Shown piece by piece: positions 33,115-48,185 of a stretch of DNA of 64,000 nt (the stretch's first letter is position 1; each line of letters begins with the position of its first letter). The DNA comes from Chondrilla cf. caribensis (lineage: Eukaryota; Porifera; Demospongiae; Chondrillida; Chondrillidae). A program made the position numbers and the translations under genes. The stretch covers positions 3,171,053 through 3,235,052 of the forward strand of contig OZ026565.1 in NCBI GenBank assembly GCA_964020155.1, written 5' to 3'. Below the pieces are notes generated by a model. The model made no database searches, had not been told where the DNA came from, and saw only the letters and a program-made list of their open reading frames with translations.

Positions 33115-34052
33115 GTGTTTGTATTTCAGATTTTCCATTGCCATTTTTTGTTTCCACTCTGATTTTTATAGAGTTGATTATTCTAACAATGAGTTATATG
33201 TGATATTGATTGTTGTCAAGACGACATGATCTATGATAGTGGACGAGTGATGGTCTAGAGTAGCCAGGAAGCATGGTAGGTGTGTGTGGCAGTATGTCAT
33301 ACCCACTTAGTACTTGGATCACAAACTCTTTTATACAGTCCAATAACCACAAGATAACACTTGTGGTTTGGACTGTAGCCACATCTGATAAGGACTAGAA
33401 ACATTAATGGCTGAGAGGTCCCTCTAATGTGGTAGGGGTGGTTTCATTGGCTATGCCTTGGCAGTGGGGTGTAGCACCATAGGTAACATAATGACAGCTT
33501 TGCATCACTGAAGGAATCCAAACACTGGACATTTCACTCAACGACGATGGATCCTGGATTCAACTTGAAACCAGTACCAGGACCGTAGTAGGGTCTCTAA
33601 GACTTATATGATGATAGAAATAAGAATGCAATGGGTATGAGCAACCCCTCTTATAAAGCCATACATCAAAGAGTGACAGTGCGCAATAAATCATTTACTA
33701 CACTAGCTTTACAAGCTGTGTGTCCCTGGTTCAACAACCCCCAAACATTAAACACTATTTACTTGAACTAAACAGTATTTAATGATGCTAACGAAGACCA
33801 TTGAAAGGGATAGTAAGGGTTATTTCTGACTTTAAAGGTTTCTGAAAATCCTTTTGAAGATTTAAGTCATGCAGTTACCATTAATTTTGTTTGTGTAGTG
33901 GTAATGAATTTATCAGCCACACACTTTGTTAACAATTGTCAACTCGTTATACTATTGCATAGACATATACTATTACATCATGTATGCACATATTTCAGGA
34001 CTCTGAATATGTCTGTTGGACAAACCTTGAAACAAACTCACAATATTTTGCT
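33115..34052. other. 3' flank of ankyrin-kelch copy C
   Basis: 33115-33590 matches the flank of copy A, including the hairpin at 33334-33377. The remainder to 34052 shows no gene. Confidence 0.6.
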
Positions 34053-34311
34053 GTTCTCTTGGATAATACTTGACATCTCCCGATATTGATTCAGCTGATG
34101 ATATCTCAACAGTAAGACACTGTCCACTATCTTGGATCCACAACGGAGGTCTACTACTGTTGGCACATTGGCTACTTCTGCTACACTTGTTCTCAACACT
34201 GCACCAACCACATAGTCTATCTCCACTTGTAGTACATGAACGACAATCAGTGAAGTTGGAGCATTCCTCAACAGGGAGACGGTAGACCTAGATGTGGAGG
34301 AATGGAGGACA

Positions 34312-35680
<1,369 letters not shown>

Positions 35681-38085
35681 TGTGTGTACATGCGTGCGTG
35701 CGTGCATGTGTGTGCACGTATGTGCATATGTACACATGCATGTGGTGTGTACCAAATGTCACTCAGAGTAACTCACTGTAGTCTCAGGTACTGCATACAC
35801 ATAATCAAATCCTCTGGAATATGTCAGGGACTTCACAGATGATGACAAAGACCATGTACGTTCAGGTGAAGGATCAACTTCGTTAGCGGTAAAGTTAACA
35901 GCCGTGTACTGTACAGGAATACAACATGGATGATGTACTAAACAGTGGGACACAACACAACACATAAAGAATATGTATATACCTTCCTAACATCTCCTGT
36001 AGACAGTCCAGCAAACATCACCACAACTCCGTGCACACGCGTGCGTGATATGTATTTAATTAGAATTTTGCATACAGAATGTACAGAATTCGAATTTGAA
36101 CAAAATTTAGTATTCCTATGCATACTATTAATCAATAATTTTACCGAGCGGTACTAGTGAAGTTAACTGTTTCCGTTGCTCAGGCAATGTATATATTATA
36201 TCTACCTATCTACCTAATATCTACATCTATATACGCCTCACAGATTAATTTTGATTAAACGTTGAAATATACAAACTCCATAATACATTCAATTATAATA
36301 TATTAACAACAAAACTGCAAAAATAATGTGCAAAGTGATGACAAAAAGTTACAAAATGCATGGAAAACTGACAGCATTATCACACTATTATGCATAATAT
36401 GCTATGAGGATGATTTTGATGACTACATTCAACAGTTACACTACAAAAAATCGCAGATTGAAAACTAAAGGTATATTATACCAGCACACACAATTTTATT
36501 ACAGCTAACTAAATGGGAAGTCTATTACCATATCACTGTTGAGTCCCATTATCATTGACATGATCAGATTGGAGGATGCTAACTGGAGCTACAGTCACCT
36601 CCACTTGTTCTACAATCAAACTCAACTGGACACCAGTTACAGTTCAAGGAACTCATGCACACAAGAAGAACAACTAAAGAGATGAAGAATAGGTCGTGTA
36701 CGCACAGAGAGGAAGTACAGGTGTGTTGGGAGTACTGTACATGAGGTGTACTTGCATACACTCACTTGTCTCTCACTGAACAGTCGTAGACAGTCACTCC
36801 ATCCACAACTAGCCCAAAATCAATGTTGTGAAGAGTTGACCTCAAAGTAAAGTCCACTGTTTGTGTATCTACACAAGGAAGCCCAATAATATCCACGTAC
36901 ATAATACAATGTATTTTAATATGTTACAATAGCATATGCATTTAACATGTAGGTTGATATTACTGTGTTTTTGGATTACATAATGTCTCACACATACAGT
37001 ACACCTAATAAGTACGTACATCAACGGATAACCCCAATATGCAGGGTAAAGGGCAGGAGTGCTTTAAACCTTCCAGGTGAACAAACTTAGTTCAGTCAAA
37101 TAGAAATGAATCCAGGTACTATTAGGACTTTCTGTATGAATGGAGCTAGATATCCCATCCATGACTAAAAATGTCAAATGAGAAAACCAGGTGAACAAAC
37201 TTAGTCTAGTTGAAAAGAAATGCATCCAGGTACTATTAAGACTTTCTGCATAAGTGGAGATATCCCATCCATGACTAAAAATGTCTAATGAGACAACCAG
37301 CATACACATCAATTTGTTGTGGTTATGCATGACGATAACAAAATTCATGGAGGTGAACTTAAATATGATTTTCATGGTCACTATGGTAACACACATCTTT
37401 AACTGCACAACAGAGAATGTGAGGATACAGCTGTGATATCCTGCTACCACCATGGGTAGCAAAGGAATGCTACTTGATGTTGAACAGACTACATTAGGGT
37501 CACCACCATTTACCAATCTACATTCTTTGAAAATAGGACAGCAATTAAATTTGCCAATTTGGAAGTTTAGCAACTACTTGACAATTTTGAGTCTATGATC
37601 TGTGGAATATACTGGTATTGCACACATCATGGGCAATCTTCTTCTAGTACATATCTACAAGGACTTTTATACTCATACACTCTGTATATAATGTACATAC
37701 GTAGTGTTATATTGTGTACAAAGAACAAATACACTCTGTAAACACACTTCTATACCCACCTTCCCCCACAAAGGATGTTATATTTGGTACAAGAGAACAT
37801 GTCTCCATTGACTGCTGTTAGTTCTCCACTACCAAAACCAGCAAACACACACTGAAAGGACTCTCCAGACAGAGAACTGGGAAGGTTGGTGATGGTCACA
37901 GGCTAAATTGATAGAGAGATTAATACATGATGAAGTATTACATACCTGTACACTGCACACACGCGATTACATATCTACGGAGGACTAGAATAATGGGTGA
38001 TGGTTCTAGTCCACATATAAGAGGAGATGAACGAGACTCAGTGTACTTATAACACACATGGCGTGGATCAACACACACATTGCGT

Positions 38086-38089
38086 GTGT

Positions 38090-38146
<57 letters not shown>

Positions 38147-38224
38147 TACAGCATGTGCACACACACACACACACACACGGATACAGCATGTGCACACACA
38201 CACACACACACGGATACAGCATGT

Positions 38225-38263
<39 letters not shown>

Positions 38264-38398
38264 TACAGCATGTGCACACACACACACACACGGATACATG
38301 CACGTGCACACACACACACACACATGCGCGTATGGATACATGCACATACCACGCATGCACGCACGCACGCACGCGCACGCACACACACACACACTACA
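38086..38398. repeat. Compound minisatellite: CA tracts separated by a 15-bp motif
   Basis: Four CA tracts are separated by CGGATACAGCATGTG (38142, 38178, 38211 and 38260, approximately), followed by CGGATACATGCACGTG variants and CATGCACGCACG repeats to 38398. Apparent long frames on both strands are translations of the repeat. Confidence 0.9.
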
Positions 38399-38752
38399 TA
38401 TATAAAATGCAAACACAGCTGTGTACCTGTGTGCCTGGTTCCAAGATCTGAAATGATTAAACACACACTAACTTTATTCTTATACCCTAACTTGTACAAG
38501 CACAGGTTCTTAACAACAGTTTGGTGTTCCTTTGAACATGTTTACTATTATACATTTGTATTGTAATTGTATCATATTGTAAGGTTCCCAACTAATTAAG
38601 TTAGGGAGAGAGAGCAGGCCATTAGTTTGGAAAAGCAAGTCACTAAGTCTTGTTTTGAAGAGTATTGGATTCCCAGTACAAACCACAGAGTACAGGTAAC
38701 ATCTGTGGTGTTTGATCCTATGGCATCTGTTCTCACAAAACTGGCTTCAAAA

Positions 38753-38931
38753 TACGGTGGAACCTCTCTATTAAGGACACTTTGGGACCTTGATTTTAGT
38801 CCTTATTACAGAGGTGTCCTCAATTCAGAGGTCACTTAATATACTACAGTACTACACTGGGACACAGAATGGTGTCCTTATTATAGAGGTTTCTGCAATT
38901 CAGAGGTTTGTAATAGAGAGGCTCCACTGTA
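38753..38931. mobile_element. MITE, Tc1/mariner (pogo)-like
   Basis: A 179-bp element with inverted ends. The left reads TACGGTGGAACCTCTCTATT and the right, inverted, TACAGTGGAGCCTCTCTATT. TA is at both ends as the likely target duplication. It has no coding capacity. The CAGTGGAACCTC type of end is known from pogo/Tigger-like MITEs; the class is inferred. Confidence 0.7.
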
Positions 38932-39694
38932 TTCTGGGATGACCTATAAGAAATTTCCAGGACCTCCTCCCATTTAATTAATTGTTTTGGTGTGAGACAC
39001 ATGTGTGCATTTGAACTGGACAATGTTAGGAATAAAATGTCCTACGGATTTCGTGCACTAATGCATGAGTACCTCCGTCAGTGTATAAATTCCTGCCACC
39101 ATGGACATCACAATGGCTGTGCATTTCGAAGAGGACTACAAATCGCTGACTTTGGTGCAAAATAACCTGGTTGTATGTATTATACAGTTGAACCCACATC
39201 ATGTATCCACCCTGTACAACATGTACTTCCTATGCTACTGATTATGTAAGGGGATTGTGATCAAATATGAATGGACAATTTTTTCCTAATGTTAATTCAA
39301 CTTGTAAAATGCAGTTGTGGACTGATGATAGATACAGCAGTGCTATCTGGTACAAACCCGGTGAATTGAGCCATTTTTAATGCTATCAGGAGAAACATGT
39401 GCTGGTTAGTGACGACACTCCCCAAAGCAGCGACTGCCCCACCCCCTCCTCCAAGTGAGGACACACGCAGAAGAGGAGAAAGAGTTGCTACTGACCCTGC
39501 TTAAAGAGAGGTGCATGTATGTCGGATACATTTGAAATTGAACACTAGCTGGTGCCCCAACACATAACAAGTGATATTATAGATATACGTGGGATGAGGG
39601 AACAGTAGTGTATTACTATTATTAATATATTTTAAGATACGTAAATATCCAATACATGTACACACTGAAACCTAGTGTTGCATGACATTGTATG

Positions 39695-39775
<81 letters not shown>

Positions 39776-40207
39776 TAACACAAACATCCAACACATAATA
39801 CCACCTAGTCGCGCATGCGTGCATGGATGACTAAATCATGAGGTGTCACTCACTGTTCGTCATTCTTACAGTAAATTCTTCATAATCTACAACTACTTTA
39901 GCTGTCAATAATTCTTACCCACCACAAATTCTACATTATTATTAATTAATTAATAATATTAATATTTTTGAGTAATATTAATTATTATACAAGCACTAAC
40001 GAATGTCCCGTTAATCCACCGAACTTATTAATCCATCATGTTATTTGTGAGGGCATAATACTAAGTTCACAGCAAATTACCAAGAAATCTTTGTTTGCAG
40101 TGCACATAATATGAACATACTAGCACAAACGTGATGTCATCACATACACAAACATTCAATATCGGATGCATAATAATATCCTCATCTATAGACTTACTCA
40201 CTCACTC
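38932..40207. other. Non-coding stretch with (CA)n at 39704-39773
   Basis: No gene is supported. It contains a 70-bp CA tract and AT-rich sequence. 39975-40050 (GTTAATCCACCGAACTTATT) belongs to the same repeat family as 54370-54470 and 60200-60390. Confidence 0.6.
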
Positions 40208-40208
40208 A

Positions 40209-40251
<43 letters not shown>

Positions 40252-40261
40252 AACACACACA

Positions 40262-40325
<64 letters not shown>

Positions 40326-40332
40326 CACACAC
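40208..40332. repeat. (CA)n and (CACG)n repeat next to a Sema exon
   Basis: A CA tract, then about twelve CACG tetranucleotides (40261-40310), then CA again. It abuts the donor of the split Sema exon. The sister Sema exon at 60755 has a CA tract in the same place, so the repeat predates the duplication. Confidence 0.9.
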
Positions 40333-41283
40333 CTGAACACAGCTGATCGTTATCGAAGTGATAGTCGACATATCTTGACGGTTGGACACCGTAGTTATCC
40401 GATCCAGTTGTATCGTATTATATCCAAGTTGAATGAATCTGTTCCTGGACTGACACGAGCTGTGTTCAACGATATTTCTCTGTCCGACTTCTTCGTTATA
40501 ATGCTCAGGATGTCCCTCTTGCTCAACGGGTTCCCGATGGCTACATTCTTCGACCATATCTCCGTGTTGAGGTCGCTCAGACGAACTAGCTCACAAGATG
40601 TATTCGTACAGAGCAGGGCGGTATCGGACGACAGGTCGTCAGACTGGAGGAAAGAAATCGCTCTCACTTGTCTGCTTCGTTCTCTATGACCGGCCCACTG
40701 GAAAAAATTAAGTACTAATTTAAAGTCAAAAAGACTAATTCTAAGTAGATTTTTGCACTTGCTGGGGGGAGCACTTAAAACGCTTACTTTTAGATCAGGG
40801 AACTAACATGAAGCCAGCACATACTAAAATGCAGTGGGAGAATTATAAGTAAGATGTGCTTTATATTTTTAGAATTATACCTTAGAATTAGATCAATTAT
40901 GCCTAAATTCAAAGTCAGACACTAAATTTGAATTTATCATGTACAACTCAAAATTATTATATAATTACAATAACTCAATGACATAATCAATCATAACAAT
41001 TAAGTATTTTGTCAAAAATTACAACAAACTTTGTATATTATGATCAAATTAAAAATATTAATTATTCGAGAGCACAATGTATAATAAATATGTATATGGA
41101 TGTAAATCATCATAAAATGAATTGTATAATCACATAAGATGCAAAATAAGAGTGATAATTATGATGGACTCCATAAAAAAGCAAATTTCAATCAATTTTA
41201 ATCACAAAGAAAAAATGATTGTAAATCCCATATCACTTAGTTTTGAAAAAAAGTTTTGCTACACAGTTTGTCTGAAGCCGTAA

Positions 41284-43285
41284 CTACTGATGAAAATCAA
41301 TCACTTGTGTTTCCCACTCACATGCCAGTTGCGTTTGTTCTGAATCTTCCAGGAATGTCTCATCCAATGTATTCTGACTTTGTCTTACATCGGTTTTACA
41401 CTGGATACATGAAATAGCTCGGAGAAGGTTAACATAAGCAGCACTTTTCTTTTTCCCTTCCACTATGCCTAGTAGCTTTTCCTGCACAAATTCAATACAC
41501 TCCCGAACTTCGTGATTATACTGAATGGCAAAGGTGTGACAAAAGGCAATAAGCACGATCAACATGGAGAAAATCCGTGACCCGATGGACTGCACAAGTA
41601 CTTTCCCTTTGCACATCAGACTACTACTCTCAACTCTGCTGAGGGTGCCAATAAGGGCAATGTAGGGATCTTGGTTACCTTGCATTGCCTCCACACAGCC
41701 TGGTACACTCTGCAAGAAAATGGAAAATGCAATGAAATGGAAATTTCAATAAAAAGACCAATACTTATGTCTCTCTACCTCAGAAACACAAATGATGCAA
41801 TTCAATCTATCACTGGGCGATGAACGTACACCTCGGGGCTTCAGCTTCTCCACTAATATGCTCAGTGCATACCATGAGTTATCTGTTATAAAACGTGACA
41901 CATAATAATGAAAATTAAACATTCTCTATTATGAAAAGAGTACTCACCATTTTCACACGTGAAAACCGGTAGAACCATTCCTAACTCCCTGGAGTACTGC
42001 AAGATGGAGGCCACAATGTCCCCTTCCCATTTACTATTCAGTTCAGTGCAATAATCATAAACGGAGTTTATGTTTTCAAACTTCATTCCACAGATATGGA
42101 ATAACTCTTGTGCCAACTATAATTATGAGCGTGTATGGTATGTAACTGAAACACATACAATCAACCACGGACCATAATACTTACAAAACGTGGGTCTCCA
42201 AAACAAGGATACTCCTCCAGTACTGATGAAATTCGACCTGCAGATGATCCTTTCACCCTCATATCCCTGCGTCTTTTGAAGGTTAATGAAAGCAAACGAC
42301 ATGTTTTGTCATCATCAATCTTCTTCTTTTTCAACTCCTTCGTCAATTCCTTCATATTCTCAGAATGGGAGCATTCATCATCATCATCATCGTTGTCATT
42401 GTCATCATCATCGAGATCAATAACACTAGATTTTTTCAACTTTTTGGTAGGATTGAGGGTGATACACACTTTTTCGGCACGTTCATTATTCTGGAACCAT
42501 TTGAAAATCTGTGCAACCAACCCTGCCTATTGGTGAAAATATATGCAATAGTGTTAAGATAAATTTAAAAATACCCATGCAATTACTACATACCTCAGGA
42601 CTACCGATAACTCCAATGCCTTGTGGATCTCCTAAGCTTTTCGGTGCCAAAGAATAGAGTGCTTTACCCAGCTTTCGTTTATCTTCAGAACTCACTGTCT
42701 TCTCTAAAGAACGGCAATGTCCTTTCAAGGCTCGACAAGCTTCACGAATAAGCTTGTTCCGCTTCGTTGCTGTGTAAAATTGATCTTTTTTGATCAGATC
42801 TTCAATATCTAGTGAAAATGCTGGTAACTGGAACTCCATGGCTCTGCTATCACTTTTGGAGTCACCATTTACTGATGGCAAACTACTACGTTTGGCTACT
42901 TTCCTTTTTTGGGAACTATTTGTAGACAAACTGTCTGAAGCACTCGATGTATCAATTGATGATTCACTAACAATACCGCGTATGCCCTGAATGAACTTGT
43001 ATAACTTCATACCTAAAATGAACTTATCGCAACTAGGGAATAGGACTGCTATGTCCTCCCTACTCATCAAGCAAAGGGTACTTCCATCTATTCCTCTTTC
43101 TGTACACGAAGAAGGTGCAGTATAACATTTACATGTAAAGAAATAACACAGTAGAACACACGCTTACTCCGTAATTCTTCAGCATCGCTATCTGACATGA
43201 TCTTTAGCTCAACTAGATATTTCTTTAGACTGTCACACCCCAAATCACGCACGTCAGATCCACTAATATGACAATCATCATCCAT
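41284..43285 (-). CDS. SAM-domain partner protein of the CACTA-like element
   Basis: Six exons whose phases all agree: 43168-43285, 42594-43099, 42185-42526, 41948-42116, 41779-41882 and 41284-41709, giving 554 residues. Residues 10-75 look like a SAM domain (LGCDSLKKYLVELKIMSDSD ... RGIDGSTLCLMSREDIAVLF ... LGMKLYKFIQGI). A Ser-rich, basic linker follows, then a conserved-looking block (LPAFSLDIEDLIKK...GKALYSLAPKSLGDP). Next come an acidic Asp run (DLDDDDNDNDDDDDE) and a block with RRRDMR and ISSVLEEYPCFGDPRF. This arrangement resembles proteins named sterile alpha motif domain-containing protein 3-like, which are multi-copy in fish and invertebrates. I infer that it is an accessory protein for transposition, with SAM-mediated oligomerisation. 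It shares a 145-bp promoter region with the transposase. Confidence 0.8.
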
Positions 43286-43430
43286 TTCTACTCCATAGAT
43301 TCTAAGAGCAATTTCACCAAGACAGATAAAACCCGCCTAATTTGCCATCTTCATAACGCGCAAGCGTAAATAATACGTACGTATGGTCGTAATGCGCTTG
43401 CGCCATAACACGTGGTTACGAACCATTAAT
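43286..43430. promoter_or_regulatory. Shared bidirectional promoter region of the transposon
   Basis: Only 145 bp separate the start codons of the two divergent genes (fewer if the transposase starts at 43383). Any core promoters must overlap here. No TATA box is obvious. Repeated GCGC/CGCAAGCG elements occur (43359-43405). Confidence 0.5.
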
Positions 43431-46400
43431 ATGGCGGATTGGTCGTGTCGGGCTTTAGATGTTTGTACTGCTCGTTTTGATTCCTTGTTTGAGCTTGTTT
43501 CACATATGAGATGCGCGCATCCTTTTTCTGGCGTTACTTGCCGCATTGGAGATTGTTGGAAGCAATACACTTCACCTGGAGCTTGGTATTGGCACGTCAG
43601 AAAGTACCATGGCACTGAATATCTTAAAGGTAAAAGGAAAAGAAGTCATGAATCTATTGAATGTAGTGAATCTCCATCTACAACTCAAGGTTCTGAAAAT
43701 GGTAAGAACTAACTTAATGTTAGACGTAATTATAATATACATACCAGAACGATTGATAGCTGCTCATATAGAACTGTGCATGTGTATGTATATGTATACT
43801 CACTTATTGTAAACATTTACCTTGCCTATAATAGAAATCACTAGTGTTGTAGATGAAGTTAATGAAGAAATACAAACTTCTGAATGCACAGAAAGAGCTA
43901 TCTCTTTAAGTGAAAGTTGTGATAGAGATGTAATAGTACAATGGATTTTGCGATTTAAGGAGAAACACCACTTGACACAAAGTGCCGTGAAAGATATAGT
44001 GGAGTTTTCTCAAGTCATTCATTCATATGCCATTTCTAAGGCATGTGAACAAATAGCCGCATTGAGCAAAGATATTGACTCTATGAATGCTATTCAAAAT
44101 ATTCAACACCCATTGAAAGGTTTGGAGTCAGAGTATTTGTTGCGAATACACCTCAAAAAAAATTTCCCTTATGTTGTGAGTTTTAATTGCCTTGTCTAGG
44201 TCTGACTCACCTGTGCCTCGTTATTAAGATTATTTGTGTAAATATAGGATCCTGTGTGGAAAGAACTTGGAACTAGAATTGGTGTTGATAAGCATGGCTC
44301 TCCGATCAACGTATGTGATGGATTTTACTACGTCTCCATGTTATCATCCATTGAGATGTTACTATGTAATGAGCATATATTTAATCAGGTATGTATAGTT
44401 TTGCTGAAAAGCATGCTGCATATACTTTTCTTTTTCACAAGTAAATATATTGTCAACAGTATTTTAACCCATGCAGGTGATGACAGGTCCTCACTGTAGT
44501 GGCACAGATGAGCTTTATGATGTTTGTGACGGTACAGTGTTTCGTGATAACCCAATCTTCAGAGATGCACCAAATTCTCTTCAAGTAATCCTATATTATG
44601 ATGAATTTACCATTAATCCTATTTCTCCTGTCAGCACTAAGCTCAAAATTGGTAAGTGCATCTGGGGATTAGGGAAGGTGCTTTTTATGTTTATATTAAT
44701 ATATTTTTATTATACATGTAAATTATATTGTCAGTCCATAGAAAGTGCAATAAAATATTCCTTTATGATGATATTTATATTTATTTAATTCTAGGAGCAA
44801 TGTATTTCACACTTGGGAATATTGATCCAGCACTAAGATCTAAACTTGAAGCTATTAATCTGCTCATGCTCTTTTCATACTCCCTCCTAACCACTTACTC
44901 TTTTGATATGATTTTGAAGCCCTTTTTGGAGGAATTGACAAGTCTTAATTCTGTAAGTAACATATTCTGTTTGGCGTGTGTGTCATTATTTTGAAGTTAT
45001 CAATATTCATTTTGTTTATGTAGGATAATGGCTTTGCTTTCAATGTGAAAAGTACAAGTGTGCATCTTAGAGGTGACTTGATAGCAGTAGTTGGAGATAC
45101 ACCTGCCATGGCTAAAGTGGGTGGCTTCAAGGAAGGAGTTGGATTCGCATTGAGGAAATGTCGTCACTGTATGGCGTATGGTAGTCAAATGCAGACAAAG
45201 GTTTGTAAAATGTGCAAATGTTACTGTAGTATATAGAAGTAACTTATTATGATGTTTTCTGATATTATGCAGTTTACTGCAGAGAACTTTTCAGCTCGTT
45301 CATTGAGAATGCATAAACAACAATGTCAGTACATAGAGAGGGAGGGGATAAGTGAAAGTGAAAGGTCACACTTCTCAAAGATTTATGGCATTAATCGTAG
45401 AAGTGCTCTGGTTGATTTGCCATACTTTGATGTAACAACTCAACTACCAGAAGACATTATGCATGTTTTATTTGAAGGAGTCTTTCCTCTCAGCATGGAG
45501 CTTCTCCTAGACCATTTGGTTGGTTCCTTAAAGGTGCATTGACGAGTATTTAGGCTATTTTTACTTCTCACTCATGCTATAGCTGTGACAATGAGTGCAT
45601 GGCTGGTGACAGCATATTCTCATTATGTAGGTTGTCACACTGTCAGAAATCAATGCCAGATTGCAGTCGTACAAGTATGCATATTTTGAAGTACAGCCAA
45701 ATAAGCTCAAAACCTTGACGTTATCAGGTGCTTCAGGACAAACTGGTAATTAAAAAAGTAAAATAGTTGTGCTTTTGCCATTATATATATATAATAAATA
45801 TATTATGTAAAGTAATTTATTGATAATCCATCACCACTTTATCTGCAAAACCTTTTAATCTCCCAGTTTTATGGCACAAATATTGAATATGTAGAAGTAC
45901 AAAATAATGTCCATGAAGTTTATTTGCCATATACTTTATAAATTAGAACAAATTGTGGTGGATTAAAGCTTGAGAATCCACTGTAATATTATACAATTTC
46001 ACATAATTGTGATTCTCCACTTTCCAGTGTGTTATGTATAATATTATACTGTGTACATAAATATATGTATGCATGAATACACATGCACACTACACACACA
46101 CACGCACACACACACACACATGCACACACACACATTATGCATACAATGACATATGTATGTATGCACACATGCATGTATGCACAGTTGCATGTATGTGTGT
46201 ACTAAACATGTCCAAATTATCTATTAAAATGGTATTATTGCTGCACTTCCTTACAGCACATCAAATGTGGCAACTGTTCCACATAATGCCACTTATATTA
46301 CAAGACAAGGTTGCTGTTGATGATGAGCACTTCTGTTGTTTTATGGTCCTTCAAGATATTTCGGCATTGGTATGTGCTGATTCAATCACACAAGGAGGAA

Positions 46401-47360
46401 TTGCTTTGTTGAGATGTTTGATCCAAGATTATCTGGAGCAATTTGTGTCCTTGTATTCTGGAGATCGTATCACACCGAAGTGTCATTACCTTGTTCATTT
46501 TCCTGCTCTAATCAGTAGGTATGTATGAATAGCATCAATTAATCTCACGATCCACACGTATATATATCATGTTCCTAGCTAACATTTTGTAGATTTGGAC
46601 CTTTGTCAAAACTATGGTGTATGCGATTTGAAGCCAAGCACAAATATTTCAAGCAACTTTGTAGAAGAAGCAGCTATAAAAACTTTTACAAGACATTAAG
46701 TGAAAAACATCAACGTCACATGGCATATGTCCTGAAATGTGAGGATCACTTTGCAAGACATCAGGTAGAAATTGGAGCAGGTAACATCTTAATTGACTGC
46801 ATGTGTGATTTGTGCTTTATGTATTTACTTATTTTTGGTTGTTACTTACAGGCATAAACGTTTCTTTGGCTGAATTGACTTATGCTTCCTCATTGCTGCA
46901 GTTAGTCAGTTCTCAAACAGAATTAGTTTCATTGCACAGGTATATGATATGCAATAGTTTTGCTCAGCCTTATTATATAACTTATATATCTATGTATGAT
47001 GTGGTCTTTTTCTATAATATAATGCCATATAGGTTAACCTCAGTAGTACTATTGGGCACTCAATACAAAGCGAAGAAATGCTGGCTTGCTGTTGGGCAAG
47101 GAGAGAATTTACTGCCTACATTTGGTTTCCTTATTGATATTTTAGTTTATGGTAACCCAATGAATGTCATTTTTGTGTGCAAATTATCAAAAACTATTAG
47201 ATACAACTGTAGATTTGGAGCTTTTGAAGTTGATGTTGACAATTTTCAAACAGTGTGCTTTTTTGCCACGTCCTTGAAATTTCGTTATCTTTTTTCTTTG
47301 ACAAATGTTGATGAACTCTGCTTAATTAAGTGCAAGTATAATATTCTTAACTTGGATTAA
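43431..47360 (+). CDS. DDE-type transposase of the CACTA-like element
   Basis: Twelve exons with agreeing phases: 43431-43701, 43835-44175, 44248-44388, 44477-44651, 44795-44952, 45024-45200, 45273-45533, 45631-45745, 46257-46518, 46593-46780, 46852-46939 and 47033-47360, giving 834 residues. The N-terminus has a C2H2-type finger region (FELVSHMRCAHPF, then CRIGDCWKQYTSPGAWYWHV). The core has candidate acidic residues in VILYYDEFTINP, in VVGDTPAMAKVGGFKEGVGF and in WCMRFEAKHKYFK, a D-D-E order. The family signature QLPEDIMHVLFEGVFP lies in exon 7, and a zinc-binding segment (RKCRHCMAYG) in exon 6. The family is widespread as uncharacterised proteins in fish and cnidarians and is distantly like the plant TNP2 type. 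ATG at 43383 would add 16 residues; 43431 (ATGGCGG) is preferred. Confidence 0.85.
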
Positions 47361-47639
47361 TTATTGATTTATGAAGTTCATGTCTTTGCATTGAATGGTT
47401 ACATTGTCAAAAGATGTAATATATAATAATAATAATAATGATTTGCTATCTGCATGCTTAGCCTATTGATTATAGGTGGATTAAGCAGTCCATGACTTAT
47501 TTCATCAGTACATATTATTGTAATTGATTAGTTTCAAACTTAAGGGCTAGCACTAAGTCTCATATACTGCATGTGTTTAGGGTTGACTTTTAATTGGATT
47601 AATATTAGTGGCTAGCTAACTTAATCCTGGAAGGGCCCA

Positions 47640-48185
47640 TAAAAATAATAGTTATTCTCATTTCTACTTGAAACTATACTTAAAATCAGGTTAAGTAATG
47701 GTAAAGAGCAAATTGTTTTAAATCCAACTATTATTATCCTAGTTCTTAGGCTCATGATGTCCTAATAAAAAGTGTAAAATTTCTGAGTGTTAAAATGTAG
47801 TAACAGACACCTAGAAGTTGACAAAGTGCTTAAAATAAGACAAACATTCTTTTAAAATTAGTGCTTTGACTTTTTTTAGAATTAGAATCCACTTAAACTG
47901 AAGTGATAGATATTCAAAATAAGATTTTTTTTTAAATCAGAGTAAAGAGTAGTAAAGAGTAAATTGTTTCAAAATAAAATATTATGTATCCTAGTTTTTA
48001 GGCTCATGATGCCCAAATAAAAAGTCGAAAATTTCTTGAGTGCTGAAATGTAGTGACAGACATCTAGAAGTCAACAAAGTGCCTAAAATAAGAACAACAT
48101 TTATTCAAAATTAGTAATTTGTATTTTTAAATTAGAATCCACCTAAATGGAAGTGATGAATAACTTAAAATGAGAATCATTTTTT
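47640..48185. repeat. Subterminal tandem repeats of the transposon
   Basis: Two imperfect units of about 250-300 bp share TAGGCTCATGATG, AATAAAAAGT, GTAGTGACAGACA(T/C)CTAGAAG and TTAGAATCCAC. Similar pieces lie just inside the left end (40735-40760, TTCTAAGTAGATTTTTGCAC). Repeated subterminal sites are where CACTA transposases bind in plants, so these are candidate binding sites. Confidence 0.65.

Noticed and set aside
38086..38330. Regularly spaced 15-bp motif between CA tracts, looking at first like a CRISPR array
   Set aside because: The spacers are themselves simple CA repeats and not unique sequence, the repeat is not palindromic, and the genome is eukaryotic. It is a compound minisatellite.
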